A stretch of DNA of 64,000 nt, from assembly GCF_000193495.2 (NCBI RefSeq), contig NZ_AP023410.1, positions 2,614,501 to 2,678,500 of the forward strand, in the 5' to 3' direction. The notes beneath the pieces were generated by a model. The model did no database searches and was not told the origin of the DNA. It was given only the letters and a program-made list of their open reading frames with translations. Shown one piece after another: positions 8,775-16,842 of the stretch. Position 1 is the first letter of the stretch. Each line of letters opens with the position of its first letter. The stretch is from Acetobacter aceti NBRC 14818 (GTDB taxonomy: Bacteria; Pseudomonadota; Alphaproteobacteria; Acetobacterales; Acetobacteraceae). The position numbers and the translations under genes are program-made.

Positions 8775-9639
8775 TCAATGCGCGCAATGCGGAAGGGACA
8801 TGCCGGTTGCGTGGATAATAGAGCATGAGGCCAGGGCAGGGCGGACACCATGCGTCGAGAACCGTCACCAACCGGCCGTCAGCCAGAAGGCGGCGCGCGA
8901 AGCTTTCGGGCACATAGGCGACGCCGAGATCCTTGCCGGCCGCCTCCACCATCAGGTCGCTGTCATTCAGGGTGAGAACACCTGGAACGTCGAAAGTCAT
9001 ATTCTCTCCATGACGGGTGAACTCCCAGCGATAGCGTTTTCCGCCGGGGAGGCGTTGACGGATGCAGTGATGCAGGCGGAGGTCGTGCGGTGTCTGAAGC
9101 GAGGCATGGTGTGCGAGATAAGCTGGCGACGCGACAGTCACGAACCGGACTTCGCCACCCAGCGGCACCCCGATCATGTCCTGTGGTACGGCTTCAGCAA
9201 GACGGATGCCAGCATCGAACCCGTCCTCGACTATATCCACCAACTGCCCCTCCACAACGAGATCAAGTTCAACCTGAGGGTACAGGGTCATGAAACGGGG
9301 TACGATCATGCGGAGGAAAAGCTCCGCCGCCCCCTTATTCGCATTGATACGCAATGTGCCTGCAGGCGCACCACGAGCATCAGCCACAGCATCGAGCGCA
9401 TCGTCCAACCCGCTCAGGACGGGTTCAAGTCCGGTCCGCAGTCGTCTCCCGGCTTCGGTGAGCGCGACGCTGCGGGTGGTCCGGTTGAGCAGACAGACAC
9501 CCAGAGTCTGTTCCAGACTACGTATCGCGTGGCTGAGGGAAGACCGCGACACGCCGAGTTCGTCTGCCGCCTTGCGAAAACTGCAATGGGTGGCGACGGC
9601 AGCAAAAAGGGTCAGTTCATTCAGGGTTGGACGAGACAT
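8734..9639 (-). CDS. LysR-type transcriptional regulator
   Basis: A 301-residue LysR regulator. The HTH is at residues 4-63 (LTLFAAVATHCSFRKAADELG, then SSLSHAIRSLE, then LLNRTTRSVALTEAG). The effector domain contains DAGIRLAEAVPQDMIGVPLG, typical of the CrgA/DsdC-like branch that often controls oxidoreductase genes. It is divergent from the SDR at 9736 with 96 bp between starts, so that SDR is its likely target. It converges with and overlaps the upstream LysR gene by 41 bp. Confidence 0.88.
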   Translation of the reverse strand: MSRPTLNELTLFAAVATHCSFRKAADELGVSRSSLSHAIRSLEQTLGVCLLNRTTRSVALTEAGRRLRTGLEPVLSGLDDALDAVADARGAPAGTLRINANKGAAELFLRMIVPRFMTLYPQVELDLVVEGQLVDIVEDGFDAGIRLAEAVPQDMIGVPLGGEVRFVTVASPAYLAHHASLQTPHDLRLHHCIRQRLPGGKRYRWEFTRHGENMTFDVPGVLTLNDSDLMVEAAGKDLGVAYVPESFARRLLADGRLVTVLDAWCPPCPGLMLYYPRNRHVPSALRALINLMKETNRKLSG

Positions 9640-9735
9640 TGGTGAAAGAAACTCAACAGGTCATGCCATAATGGCGCGATAGTAACACCAATGAATGACT
9701 TATACACTTCTGGATCATCAGTGCAGGAGTGTTTT

Positions 9736-10566
9736 ATGAGCAAAATCTGGTTGATCACGGGCGCGTCCTCTGGCCTTGGCCGGATCATGACAGAAGATCT
9801 GCTGGAACGTGGCGACAAGGTGGTCGCGACAATTCGGCGCAAGGACGCTCTCACCGATCTGAAACGCGAATATGGCGACCGGCTCATAGTGATGATGCTC
9901 GAGATGACGGATACGGTGGCCATCCGCAGCGCGGTCGCGGGAGCGTTCGGGCATGTCGGACGGATCGACGTGGTGGTGAGCAATGCGGGTTACGGTCTGT
10001 TTGGCGCAGCAGAAGAAGTGGCAGATGCCGACATCGACCGTCAGATCGCTACCAATCTGACAGGCTCCATTCAGTTGATCCGTGCGGTTCTGCCATACCT
10101 ACGCCAGCAGGGCGGGGGGCGCATCATGCAGGTGTCCTCGGAAGGAGGGCAGATCGCCTATCCGAATTTCAGCCTGTATCATACTACCAAATGGGGCATT
10201 GAGGGATTCATTGAGAGCGTTGCACAGGAGGTAGCTCCCTTCCGTATCGACTGCATCATTGTCGAACCCGGGCCGACGGGGACGAATTTCGCGGCTGGTA
10301 TGGTACATGCGGCACCGATGGCAGTTTATGATGACACGCCCGCAGGGGCTGTGAGAAAGGCGATTGATGCCGGGACGTTTCCAATCAATGGAGACGCAAG
10401 ACGCACGGTTGCGGCTATGATTGCCGCCGCCGACAGTGAGAAGCCGCCATTCCGTTTGCCATTGGGCAGTAAGGCCTATGACAATATCACACGCGAACTA
10501 GCCAGCCGCCTCACTTCGATCGAAACACAGCGTGATGTTGCGTATTCGGCCGATGGCAAGCGGTGA
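9736..10566 (+). CDS. Short-chain dehydrogenase/reductase (SDR)
   Basis: A 276-residue classical SDR beginning MSKIWLITGASSGLG. The TGASSGLG motif is at about residues 8-15, VVSNAGYG is the NAG strand, and the catalytic triad appears as VSSEGG, then YHTTK. An in-frame upstream ATG exists at 9691, but the site GCAGGAGTGTTTT places AGGAG 7 bp before 9736, which decides the start. It is divergent from a LysR regulator that probably controls it. Substrate unknown. Confidence 0.88.
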   Translation: MSKIWLITGASSGLGRIMTEDLLERGDKVVATIRRKDALTDLKREYGDRLIVMMLEMTDTVAIRSAVAGAFGHVGRIDVVVSNAGYGLFGAAEEVADADIDRQIATNLTGSIQLIRAVLPYLRQQGGGRIMQVSSEGGQIAYPNFSLYHTTKWGIEGFIESVAQEVAPFRIDCIIVEPGPTGTNFAAGMVHAAPMAVYDDTPAGAVRKAIDAGTFPINGDARRTVAAMIAAADSEKPPFRLPLGSKAYDNITRELASRLTSIETQRDVAYSADGKR

Positions 10567-10742
10567 CCCGGCATTAGGTTATTTTTACGCCTCCATGAAG
10601 ATCGGAGCCTATTCCTGAAAACCAGCAGAGTGCCGATCTGTGCAATGAGTGACAGGTCAAGAGATGTTGATCTCATCTCAGAACAGGTATCTTCTGAATT
10701 AAACTATACTGGTTCTGCTATTATTCATCGGGAGTATCAGGT

Positions 10743-11642
10743 GTGGTGATGAACTCTGCTGTTGGCTTCCCAGAATTGCTGCCGGGGTTCAGGTGGTACG
10801 ATATTGAAGTAGACGATATCCGTATTCGGACTGCTGTTGGCGGAACAGGATCTCCTCTGCTTCTGTTACACGGCCATCCGCAGATGCATCTGACCTGGCA
10901 CAAGATTGCGCCCATATTGGCAAAGCATTTTACTGTCGTGGCTACTGATCTTCGAGGTTACGGTGACAGTGCGAAGCCAGATGGAGGCTCTGAGCACATC
11001 AACTATTCCAAACGGGCCATGGCTGCCGACCAGGTTGGTGTCATGAAAGCACTTGGTTTTGACCGTTTTCGGGTTATTGGGCACGACAGGGGTGGCCGCG
11101 TAGCACACCGCCTTGCACTTGATGCACCACAGTCAGTCGAAAAACTGGTCGTGATCGACATTGCGCCCACAGCCACGATGTATGCCCGAACCGATATGGA
11201 GTTTGCCCGGCGTTATTTCTGGTGGTTTTTCCTGATCCAGCCTTATCCACTGCCGGAAAAGCTGATTGGCGCTGATCCGGATTTCTTTCTGGAGAATCAC
11301 ATCGCAGGGCAGGTCAAGATACAGGGCTCTGTCGACCCTCGGGTGATGGCCGTATACCGTCGCTGCTACGCTGACCCTGCGATGCGACATGCCGCATGTG
11401 AGGATTATCGTGCCGCAGCGGGCATCGATCTTGTCCATGACGCCGAGGATGACGACAGGCGCATCGAAGCGCCGCTTCTTGCGTTGTGGGGCGCACGAGG
11501 GACCGTCGGCGCACTCTATGACGTTGTAGAGACATGGCGTGAAAAAGCCACGAATGTGCAGGGGCACGCGATTGACTGTGGTCACAGTCCACAGGAAGAA
11601 GCACCGGAGGAAATGTTGAGAATCATTTCTGCATTTCTGTGA
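10743..11642 (+). CDS. Alpha/beta hydrolase, haloacetate dehalogenase type
   Basis: A 299-residue alpha/beta hydrolase. LLHGHPQMHLTWHKIAP (oxyanion region), TDLRGYGDS and GHDRGGR are hallmarks of the haloacetate/fluoroacetate dehalogenase group. The nucleophile is Asp115 in GHDRGG rather than Ser, Asp139 is the likely acid and His281 the base; this spacing matches the characterised fluoroacetate dehalogenases. The residue at the fluoride-binding His position appears to be Trp160 (FWWFF), so fluoride chemistry may differ. GGGAG at 10730-10734 supports the GTG start; ATG at 10749 is the alternative. It stands alone. Hydrolysis of a haloacid or related ester is inferred. Confidence 0.75.
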   Translation: MVMNSAVGFPELLPGFRWYDIEVDDIRIRTAVGGTGSPLLLLHGHPQMHLTWHKIAPILAKHFTVVATDLRGYGDSAKPDGGSEHINYSKRAMAADQVGVMKALGFDRFRVIGHDRGGRVAHRLALDAPQSVEKLVVIDIAPTATMYARTDMEFARRYFWWFFLIQPYPLPEKLIGADPDFFLENHIAGQVKIQGSVDPRVMAVYRRCYADPAMRHAACEDYRAAAGIDLVHDAEDDDRRIEAPLLALWGARGTVGALYDVVETWREKATNVQGHAIDCGHSPQEEAPEEMLRIISAFL

Positions 11643-12011
11643 ACAGATACCTGCATTCCAAATGTAAATCGGTTCGATGGAATAGCGTCACCTTTGTCTG
11701 CTGAGGATAAAGATTGCGATTGGATGCCACCATAGGGGCTGGCACGGTTGCTCAGTTATGCAGCGAGATGCGGTATTTCGCGGTCGATCAACCGCAAGTA
11801 TCGTTGGTTGCCTGCCCCCGCAACCAACGACGCTTGCGAATGACCATTCGCCACATTTCGCCGGGATCGTAGTGTGCGGTTCCCCGCAACCATCTTTAAC
11901 GAACGCTCCGATACAACAGCCGCCTGGGTCTCAGCCCGTGCGGCTTTTTTTGTGTCCAAAGCCTGGGAAACGTGGAGAAGAGCTGCAAGCAGATCAAAGA
12001 TCGACATGAGT
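11643..12011. other. Noncoding stretch with a strong hairpin; possible small RNA
   Basis: No convincing gene. At 11793-11838 an 18-19 bp stem with two mismatches (GCAAG-TA-TCGTTGGTTGC paired with 11820-11837) closes an 8-nt C-rich loop. About 80 nt downstream a rho-independent-like terminator on the plus strand ends near 11952. Together these could be a plus-strand small RNA of roughly 150-200 nt or a structured 3' UTR of the hydrolase gene. It matches no RNA family I recognise. A minus-strand frame at 11756-12007 is open but looks fortuitous. Confidence 0.35.
11918..11952 (+). terminator. Rho-independent terminator candidate
   Basis: AGCCGC (11918-11923) pairs with GCGGCT (11940-11945) around a 16-nt loop, directly followed by a run of T on the plus strand. 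It would end transcripts from the haloacetate-dehalogenase-like gene or from a small RNA in this gap. Confidence 0.5.
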
Positions 12012-12374
12012 TTAATTGCTGGGAGAGGAACTCGTCGTTTCAGCAGCTGCGTCCGCGCCCGGATGACGGGAAACAATTATCATGCCGGTTTCGGTCCTGG
12101 AAACTTTCAGTCCGGTACCCCATAGCATGTGGCGCATGGCCTGATACGGTTGTCTGTTCAGGTGGATCTCATGAGAGGTTCTGTTCCGTATGAGGGCAGG
12201 ATCAATCTGGACCGGACAACTCGACCGTTCAGAAACTTTCTGGACAGCTTCACTAAGCGGCATACGATCGTAATCCCAGTCATAATATGTCTCGAGACAG
12301 GGAGCATGACTGCAAGCTGTAAGAGGAAGCGCGAGGGCTGCTGCGAAAATCGGAAGTCTGCAGCGGAATGCCAT
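12012..12374 (-). CDS. STN-domain lipoprotein
   Basis: A 120-residue protein. The signal peptide has the lipobox LTAC at about residues 18-21, predicting a lipid-anchored periplasmic protein. After it comes a secretin/TonB short N-terminal (STN) domain: PLSEAVQKVSERSSCPVQIDP, then HEIHLNRQPYQAMRHMLWGTGL, then MIIVSR. STN domains usually cap TonB-dependent transducers or secretins; a free-standing lipoprotein form is unusual. The Ser/Ala-rich C-terminus is low complexity. It lies 79 bp downstream of the polyene operon on the same strand, with no obvious functional link. Confidence 0.75.
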   Translation of the reverse strand: MAFRCRLPIFAAALALPLTACSHAPCLETYYDWDYDRMPLSEAVQKVSERSSCPVQIDPALIRNRTSHEIHLNRQPYQAMRHMLWGTGLKVSRTETGMIIVSRHPGADAAAETTSSSPSN

Positions 12375-12453
12375 AAAATAATCTCCTGTAAGAAGAAAAA
12401 TGACGACACAGATATGCCTGAGATAGCATCAGCCTGTGTGAAGTCCTTTTGCT

Positions 12454-13713
12454 TTATTGCAAGGGTTCTTTTTTCAGCGAAAGCAGGGCGTAAATTGCCT
12501 TGAAGATTGCAAAAGGCGCCATGACACGCAGTTTTCCCGAGAAATCTCCGGCAAGCAGCGAAATGATCGCATCGCGCATGCGTAGAATATTACGTGGATT
12601 TAGAAAGAGTTTGCGCAAAACGGGATTATTGATCCTGTAGATAAGCCAGCTTACGCGACGCATCTCGGCACAGGTTTCCCGTTCGGCAGCAGCTGCTGTT
12701 TTTGCGCCCAGTTCAGGCGACTGTAGCCACGCACGGGTAACTTTCGCGCCGCGATAGGCGCTCCGCATTGCCAGTAATACGCCCGATGAAAAGACAGGGT
12801 CGAGAAATGCATAGGCATCACCGATCAGATAATACCCATCACCCCAGGCTTTATCTGCACGGTAAGAATAGTTGCCTGTGGTGGACAGTTCCGAGAGCGC
12901 CTCAGCGTTGGCCATGCGTGAAGCGACGGCAGGACTCTCTTTTACTTTTTTCCAGAACAGATCTGTCACGGAGCCGTTGTGATTCTGAAAGGCTGGTTTG
13001 TCGCCTACGAACCCCACGCTCATCACACCGTCGGGCAGCGGGATCATCCAGAACCAGCCCTGGTCGACAAGGTGGATGGAAATATATCCGCCCATATCGC
13101 CATCACGGCGTGGAACATTGCGGAAATGACTGAAGATTGCAGCAGTCGAGTTGTTTCTGTCAGCGTTTCTGCGGCGGAGTTTGCGACCCAGAAAGCCCTC
13201 GCGTCCGGATGCATCAAGCACGAAACGTGGGGTCCAGATCTGTTCTTTACCCTCCGCATCCCGCACTGTGACGACAGCGCGTTGTCCTTCATGAAAATCA
13301 ACCGAAAGCGCATGTGTGTTTTCGAAAGTCCGTGCTCCGTGTTTTGCCGCGTTACGGAACAGAAGCTCATCAAACTGCGAACGCACAACCTGATAGGCGT
13401 GATCTTCTTTCGCTGCGATGGCATAGCGGAAAGGGAAAGGTACGCGACGGTCATCCCGGTCCGAAACGAACTCGGCACCGGGTTTATAGACACCCATCGC
13501 CTGCACCTGCTCAAGCACGCCCAAGTCACGCAGAAGCGGCAGATTGCACGGCAGGAGCGACTCTCCGATATGGAAGCGGGGATGGGCATCCTTTTCCAGA
13601 AGCACGACATCATACCCGTCGCGGGCAAGCAGAGTGGCCGCCGTGCTGCCCGCCGGTCCACCACCGATGATGAGAACGTCACAGTCCTGCGCGCCGGTTG
13701 CGGAAACCGTCAT
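12454..13713 (-). CDS. FAD-dependent oxidoreductase of the aryl polyene locus
   Basis: A 419-residue flavoprotein of the tryptophan-halogenase/geranylgeranyl-reductase type. The FAD-binding GGGPAG is at residues 17-22, with E40 ending the second strand. FHIGESLLP lies in the substrate region, and GYYLIGDAYAFLDPVFSSGV is the second FAD motif. The lysine and WxWxIP signature of true halogenases is not evident apart from GWFWMIPL, so monooxygenase or desaturase chemistry is more likely. Aryl polyene clusters usually encode such an enzyme. Its ATG overlaps the ketoreductase stop as ATGA, so it is the last gene of the coupled operon. Confidence 0.82.
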   Translation of the reverse strand: MTVSATGAQDCDVLIIGGGPAGSTAATLLARDGYDVVLLEKDAHPRFHIGESLLPCNLPLLRDLGVLEQVQAMGVYKPGAEFVSDRDDRRVPFPFRYAIAAKEDHAYQVVRSQFDELLFRNAAKHGARTFENTHALSVDFHEGQRAVVTVRDAEGKEQIWTPRFVLDASGREGFLGRKLRRRNADRNNSTAAIFSHFRNVPRRDGDMGGYISIHLVDQGWFWMIPLPDGVMSVGFVGDKPAFQNHNGSVTDLFWKKVKESPAVASRMANAEALSELSTTGNYSYRADKAWGDGYYLIGDAYAFLDPVFSSGVLLAMRSAYRGAKVTRAWLQSPELGAKTAAAAERETCAEMRRVSWLIYRINNPVLRKLFLNPRNILRMRDAIISLLAGDFSGKLRVMAPFAIFKAIYALLSLKKEPLQ

Positions 13714-14426
13714 GCCATACCTCCATTGATGCCGATTGTCTGGCCGGTGATGTAACCAGCCTGATCCGAGGCGAGAAAGGACACCAGAGCAGCCACTTCT
13801 TCCGGTTGTCCTGCGCGTTTCGCCGGAACGAGCGCGTTGATCTGTGCGGTATCCATCGCTGCCGCCGTGGCCGGAGAGTCGATCACGCCGGGCGCGACCG
13901 CATTGACCGTGATGCCCCGGCCAGCCACTTCGCGGGCAAGTGAGCGGACTGCGCCTTCCAGCCCCGCCTTTGCTGCGCCATAGGCAACCTGTCCACGATT
14001 GCCGAGACGGGCCGTAATGGAGGATAGAGCAATGATACGACCGTAACGCGTGCGGGTGAGGGGCAGCAGGAGCGGCTGCACGACAGCAAAGAAACCGTCC
14101 AGCGAGACACTCAGTACGCCGGACCACTGTTCAGCACTCATTCCGGCCATGGTGACGTCGTCGTGCGTGCCGGCGTTATGCACAATGATCTGCGGCACCC
14201 CGGCTTCAAGAACAGGCGCCAACGCAGCCCGCGTCGCAGTGATGTCCGAAAGGTCGCAGACCAGTGTTTCGGCACTTTGGCCATTTGCGCAAAGCTCTTG
14301 CGTCAGACTGTCTGCTTTATCGGCGGAGGCACAGGCATGTATGATGACGTGCAGACCATCCTGCGCGAGACGTCGGCAGATCGCTGCTCCGATAGGGCTG
14401 GTGCCACCGGTAACAAGTGCGCGCAT
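13710..14426 (-). CDS. 3-oxoacyl-ACP reductase (FabG-like), aryl polyene ketoreductase
   Basis: A 238-residue FabG-like SDR: VTGGTSPIG near the N-terminus, VHNAG, SSITARLG and YGAAK as catalytic elements, and INGGMA at the end. In aryl polyene synthesis this enzyme (ApeQ type) reduces the beta-keto group of the ACP-bound chain in each cycle. It starts directly after the dehydratase stop (TGA-ATG) and overlaps the flavoprotein start by 4 bp. The role follows from family and operon context. Confidence 0.87.
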   Translation of the reverse strand: MRALVTGGTSPIGAAICRRLAQDGLHVIIHACASADKADSLTQELCANGQSAETLVCDLSDITATRAALAPVLEAGVPQIIVHNAGTHDDVTMAGMSAEQWSGVLSVSLDGFFAVVQPLLLPLTRTRYGRIIALSSITARLGNRGQVAYGAAKAGLEGAVRSLAREVAGRGITVNAVAPGVIDSPATAAAMDTAQINALVPAKRAGQPEEVAALVSFLASDQAGYITGQTIGINGGMA

Positions 14427-14867
14427 TCAGGGTGTCTCTATTGTGGCGTGGAACATGACCGTACCGCTGCCGGTAGCGAGCGTTTCTCCAGATGCGGCGG
14501 TGATTGTAAAGCCATAAATAAAGCCATCCGCCATCGCACAGTCCTGCGTGACGCGGATCAGCAGGGAGCCATGACGCGGATCATCCAGCCGGTCGCAGTG
14601 CAGGTTGAGGGAGCGTAGGGCAGCGAGGTAGCCGGGCGCATGCCCCTTGCCGCCAGTAAGCGCGCCGTGCAGCGCCGCAGCCTGCATGGCAATCTCGGAC
14701 GTCGTGACAGAACCAAGACGTCCGCTGTGCCGTAAAGGACAATCTGGATCGAGATGTCGCCGCGTGGTCGCTTCCAGAGTGGTCGCAGTCCAGGAGCGAC
14801 ATTCGTCGAGTAGACAACTCGCCCCCTGATGCGGAATCAGACCAAGAATGGCGTCACGGTTCAGCAA
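14427..14867 (-). CDS. Hotdog-fold 3-hydroxyacyl-ACP dehydratase (ApeP-like)
   Basis: A 146-residue single hotdog domain: IPHQGASCLLDECRSW at the N-terminus is the FabA/FabZ-like active-site approach with His13, followed by EIAMQAAALHGAL and a strand-rich second half. Aryl polyene systems use a small dehydratase that works with a second dehydratase (ApeI type), here represented by the fusion domain at 20716. It overlaps the chain-length-factor gene by 7 bp. It would remove water from the 3-hydroxyacyl-ACP to extend the conjugated chain. Confidence 0.78.
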   Translation of the reverse strand: MLNRDAILGLIPHQGASCLLDECRSWTATTLEATTRRHLDPDCPLRHSGRLGSVTTSEIAMQAAALHGALTGGKGHAPGYLAALRSLNLHCDRLDDPRHGSLLIRVTQDCAMADGFIYGFTITAASGETLATGSGTVMFHATIETP

Positions 14868-15655
14868 GGCGTTACCTCAATACGGAGCGCACCGTTCAGG
14901 CATCCGGCGCTGATCGTGCCTGCCTGACGCAGGGCCAGCAGTCTCAGCAGAGGCAGGCTGCGTGCGGCAGGGTTTCCTAGTGCGAGGGCGCGAAGGGACG
15001 GATCCTCCGGAAGATCCGTCGCGTCGGGAGCCGAGGCATCGTAGGTCAGAGTCAGCTGAGCCATAGCAGGCGCATCCACATCCGGGTCGAGCACGAAAGC
15101 ACAGGCAAAGGAGACAGGCGTAATCCGCACGGTTCCGATAGGTCCTGGAATAGGCATGTCATAGGCCACGAACAGGATCGGATGGTTTTCCGTGACGGCC
15201 TCAGCTGCTGCCTTGAGCAGGCCGGTTCCGAAGGTCCAGTCGAAGCAGCCGATGGCTGTGGCCGGACTGATGGAGCCGTGACTGATCGTCCAGTATCCAG
15301 CGGCGGCGTTATGCACGGAGTTGTGGAATTGGGTGGGAGAGACATCCTCGCCGGATGTAGTGATCGCGCGCAGGATGGAATCGATCACGCCTCCATCGCC
15401 ATTGGCTGAGGCAAAAACAGAAGACACCGTCACCGTGTTGAGAGACGTCTGGGCACAGGCCTCTTCCGCGACAGAGAGAGCGAGCCGACTGATCGGCCCG
15501 GCCCGGCGGCGTTCGTTAGGAGGGAGCGTCATCAGGGGTGGTGGCCGTACAGGTCCGTCGGTCCAGAGTGATGGATCGCATAGTACCGGGACGGAACCTG
15601 TCCATCCGGGCAGGCCCGGCCCCCGAAGCGAAACCGCACGAAGAGCCAGGCGCAT
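14861..15655 (-). CDS. Ketosynthase-like chain length factor (ApeC-like)
   Basis: A 264-residue degenerate ketosynthase of the 'beta-ketoacyl synthase, N-terminal/chain length factor' family. FHNSVHNAAAGYWTI and GCFDWTFGTGLLKAAAE are recognisable, while the active-site Cys of a true ketosynthase is absent at the matching place. Such proteins pair with the active ketosynthase to set polyene chain length. The frame is open slightly upstream, but ATG 15655 overlaps the ketosynthase stop as TGATG and fits the family start. It is shorter than a catalytic ketosynthase, as expected. Confidence 0.8.
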   Translation of the reverse strand: MRLALRAVSLRGPGLPGWTGSVPVLCDPSLWTDGPVRPPPLMTLPPNERRRAGPISRLALSVAEEACAQTSLNTVTVSSVFASANGDGGVIDSILRAITTSGEDVSPTQFHNSVHNAAAGYWTISHGSISPATAIGCFDWTFGTGLLKAAAEAVTENHPILFVAYDMPIPGPIGTVRITPVSFACAFVLDPDVDAPAMAQLTLTYDASAPDATDLPEDPSLRALALGNPAARSLPLLRLLALRQAGTISAGCLNGALRIEVTPC

Positions 15656-16842
15656 CAGGCGGCTCCAATCACGAGACTGCAATTCGTGCCGCCGAAACCG
15701 AACGCATTGCTCAGGATGGCGCGGGGTTCCGTCTTTTCATTCGTGGTTACGATGTGAGAACGGAATGTCGGATCGACAGCGGTTATCCCGAGGCAACCGG
15801 GAATGACGCCGGTCTCCAGAGTCTGGATCGAGATGATGACTTCGATGATCCCGGAGGCACCGAGCGTATGGCCGGTCCACCCTTTGGTCGAGGAACAGGG
15901 CGTCCGGTCGCCAAAGACGGAGAACACGGCGGCGTCCTCCATCGCGTCGTTGGCGATGCTGCCAGTGCCGTGGAGATTGATATAGCCGATATCGTCAGGA
16001 TGAAGACCAGCACGGTCCAGAGCTTGACGCATGGCGGCAATGGCACCGCGTCCGGAAGGATCGGGAGAAGACATGTGATAGCCGTCGCTGGCTGCGCCGA
16101 GCCCCAGGATGCGCGCCATCGGTGGTATTGCCCGCACGCCCGCGCGTTCCAGCAGAACAAATCCCGCGCCTTCACCCACGGAAATTCCATCGCGTTCAGC
16201 ATCGCACGGACGTGTCGGACCGGGAGACACGAGAGAGAGTGCGGAGAACCCCCTCAGGGTCATGCCGCACAGACTGTCAGAACCTCCCACGACTGCGGCA
16301 TCGCACACACCCGAGGCGATCCAGTGCCAGGCGTCGATAAAGGCACGTGACGAGGAGGCGCAGGCATTGGAGACCGTGAGCAGCGGGCCGGAAAGTCCGA
16401 GAATGCCAGAGACGTAGCGCGGCAGGGAAAACAGATCCTGCGTGTGTTCCTCGTTGAAATCGGACGGCATCATTCCCGTTGAAATGTCACGTCTCGCATA
16501 AGCCTTCTCCGAAGTAAGGATGCCGGACGTGGAGGTGCCGGTCACAACCGCGATGCGTGACGGTCCATAAAATGCCCGGGCCTCCGCCACGGCCTCCGTG
16601 AAACCATCCTGCCGTAGCGCCATATCGGCCAGACGGTTGTTCCGGCAGTCGTAGATGGACAGTGGATCAGGAATACTGTGCTGTTCGATGCCGGAAATAC
16701 GGCCGGTGTAACCAAGCGTTACTCCCGCGAAGCCACATGGGGCGAGCCCGGATCGACGGGCAAGCAGCGACGTACGGGTTTCGGCAAGGCCGGCCCCGAT
16801 AGCGCTGAGTGCTGTTCCGGCAGTGACGACAAGCGGAATCAT
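15655..16842 (-). CDS. Beta-ketoacyl-ACP synthase (ApeO-like ketosynthase)
   Basis: A 395-residue type II ketosynthase. The catalytic Cys161 lies in SNACASSS, His291 in NLHGTGS and His325 in GWTGHTLGASG, giving the full Cys-His-His triad. ISVGEGAGFVLLE is the conserved glycine-rich strand. The frame is open upstream, but ATG 16842 overlaps the exporter stop (ATGA) and gives the normal N-terminus. In aryl polyene synthesis it condenses malonyl-ACP with the aryl starter or growing chain, in complex with the chain length factor encoded next. Cytoplasmic. Confidence 0.88.
   Translation of the reverse strand: MIPLVVTAGTALSAIGAGLAETRTSLLARRSGLAPCGFAGVTLGYTGRISGIEQHSIPDPLSIYDCRNNRLADMALRQDGFTEAVAEARAFYGPSRIAVVTGTSTSGILTSEKAYARRDISTGMMPSDFNEEHTQDLFSLPRYVSGILGLSGPLLTVSNACASSSRAFIDAWHWIASGVCDAAVVGGSDSLCGMTLRGFSALSLVSPGPTRPCDAERDGISVGEGAGFVLLERAGVRAIPPMARILGLGAASDGYHMSSPDPSGRGAIAAMRQALDRAGLHPDDIGYINLHGTGSIANDAMEDAAVFSVFGDRTPCSSTKGWTGHTLGASGIIEVIISIQTLETGVIPGCLGITAVDPTFRSHIVTTNEKTEPRAILSNAFGFGGTNCSLVIGAA

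Noticed and set aside
11756-12007. 83-codon minus-strand frame after the STN lipoprotein
   Set aside because: It covers a strong hairpin and a terminator read on the other strand, has no domain, and its ribosome site is weak; kept only as an alternative to the sRNA idea.
12454-13713. FAD-dependent tryptophan-type halogenase
   Set aside because: The flavin motifs fit the superfamily, but the halogenase Lys and WxWxIP signature is not clearly present and the operon context points to polyene oxidation.
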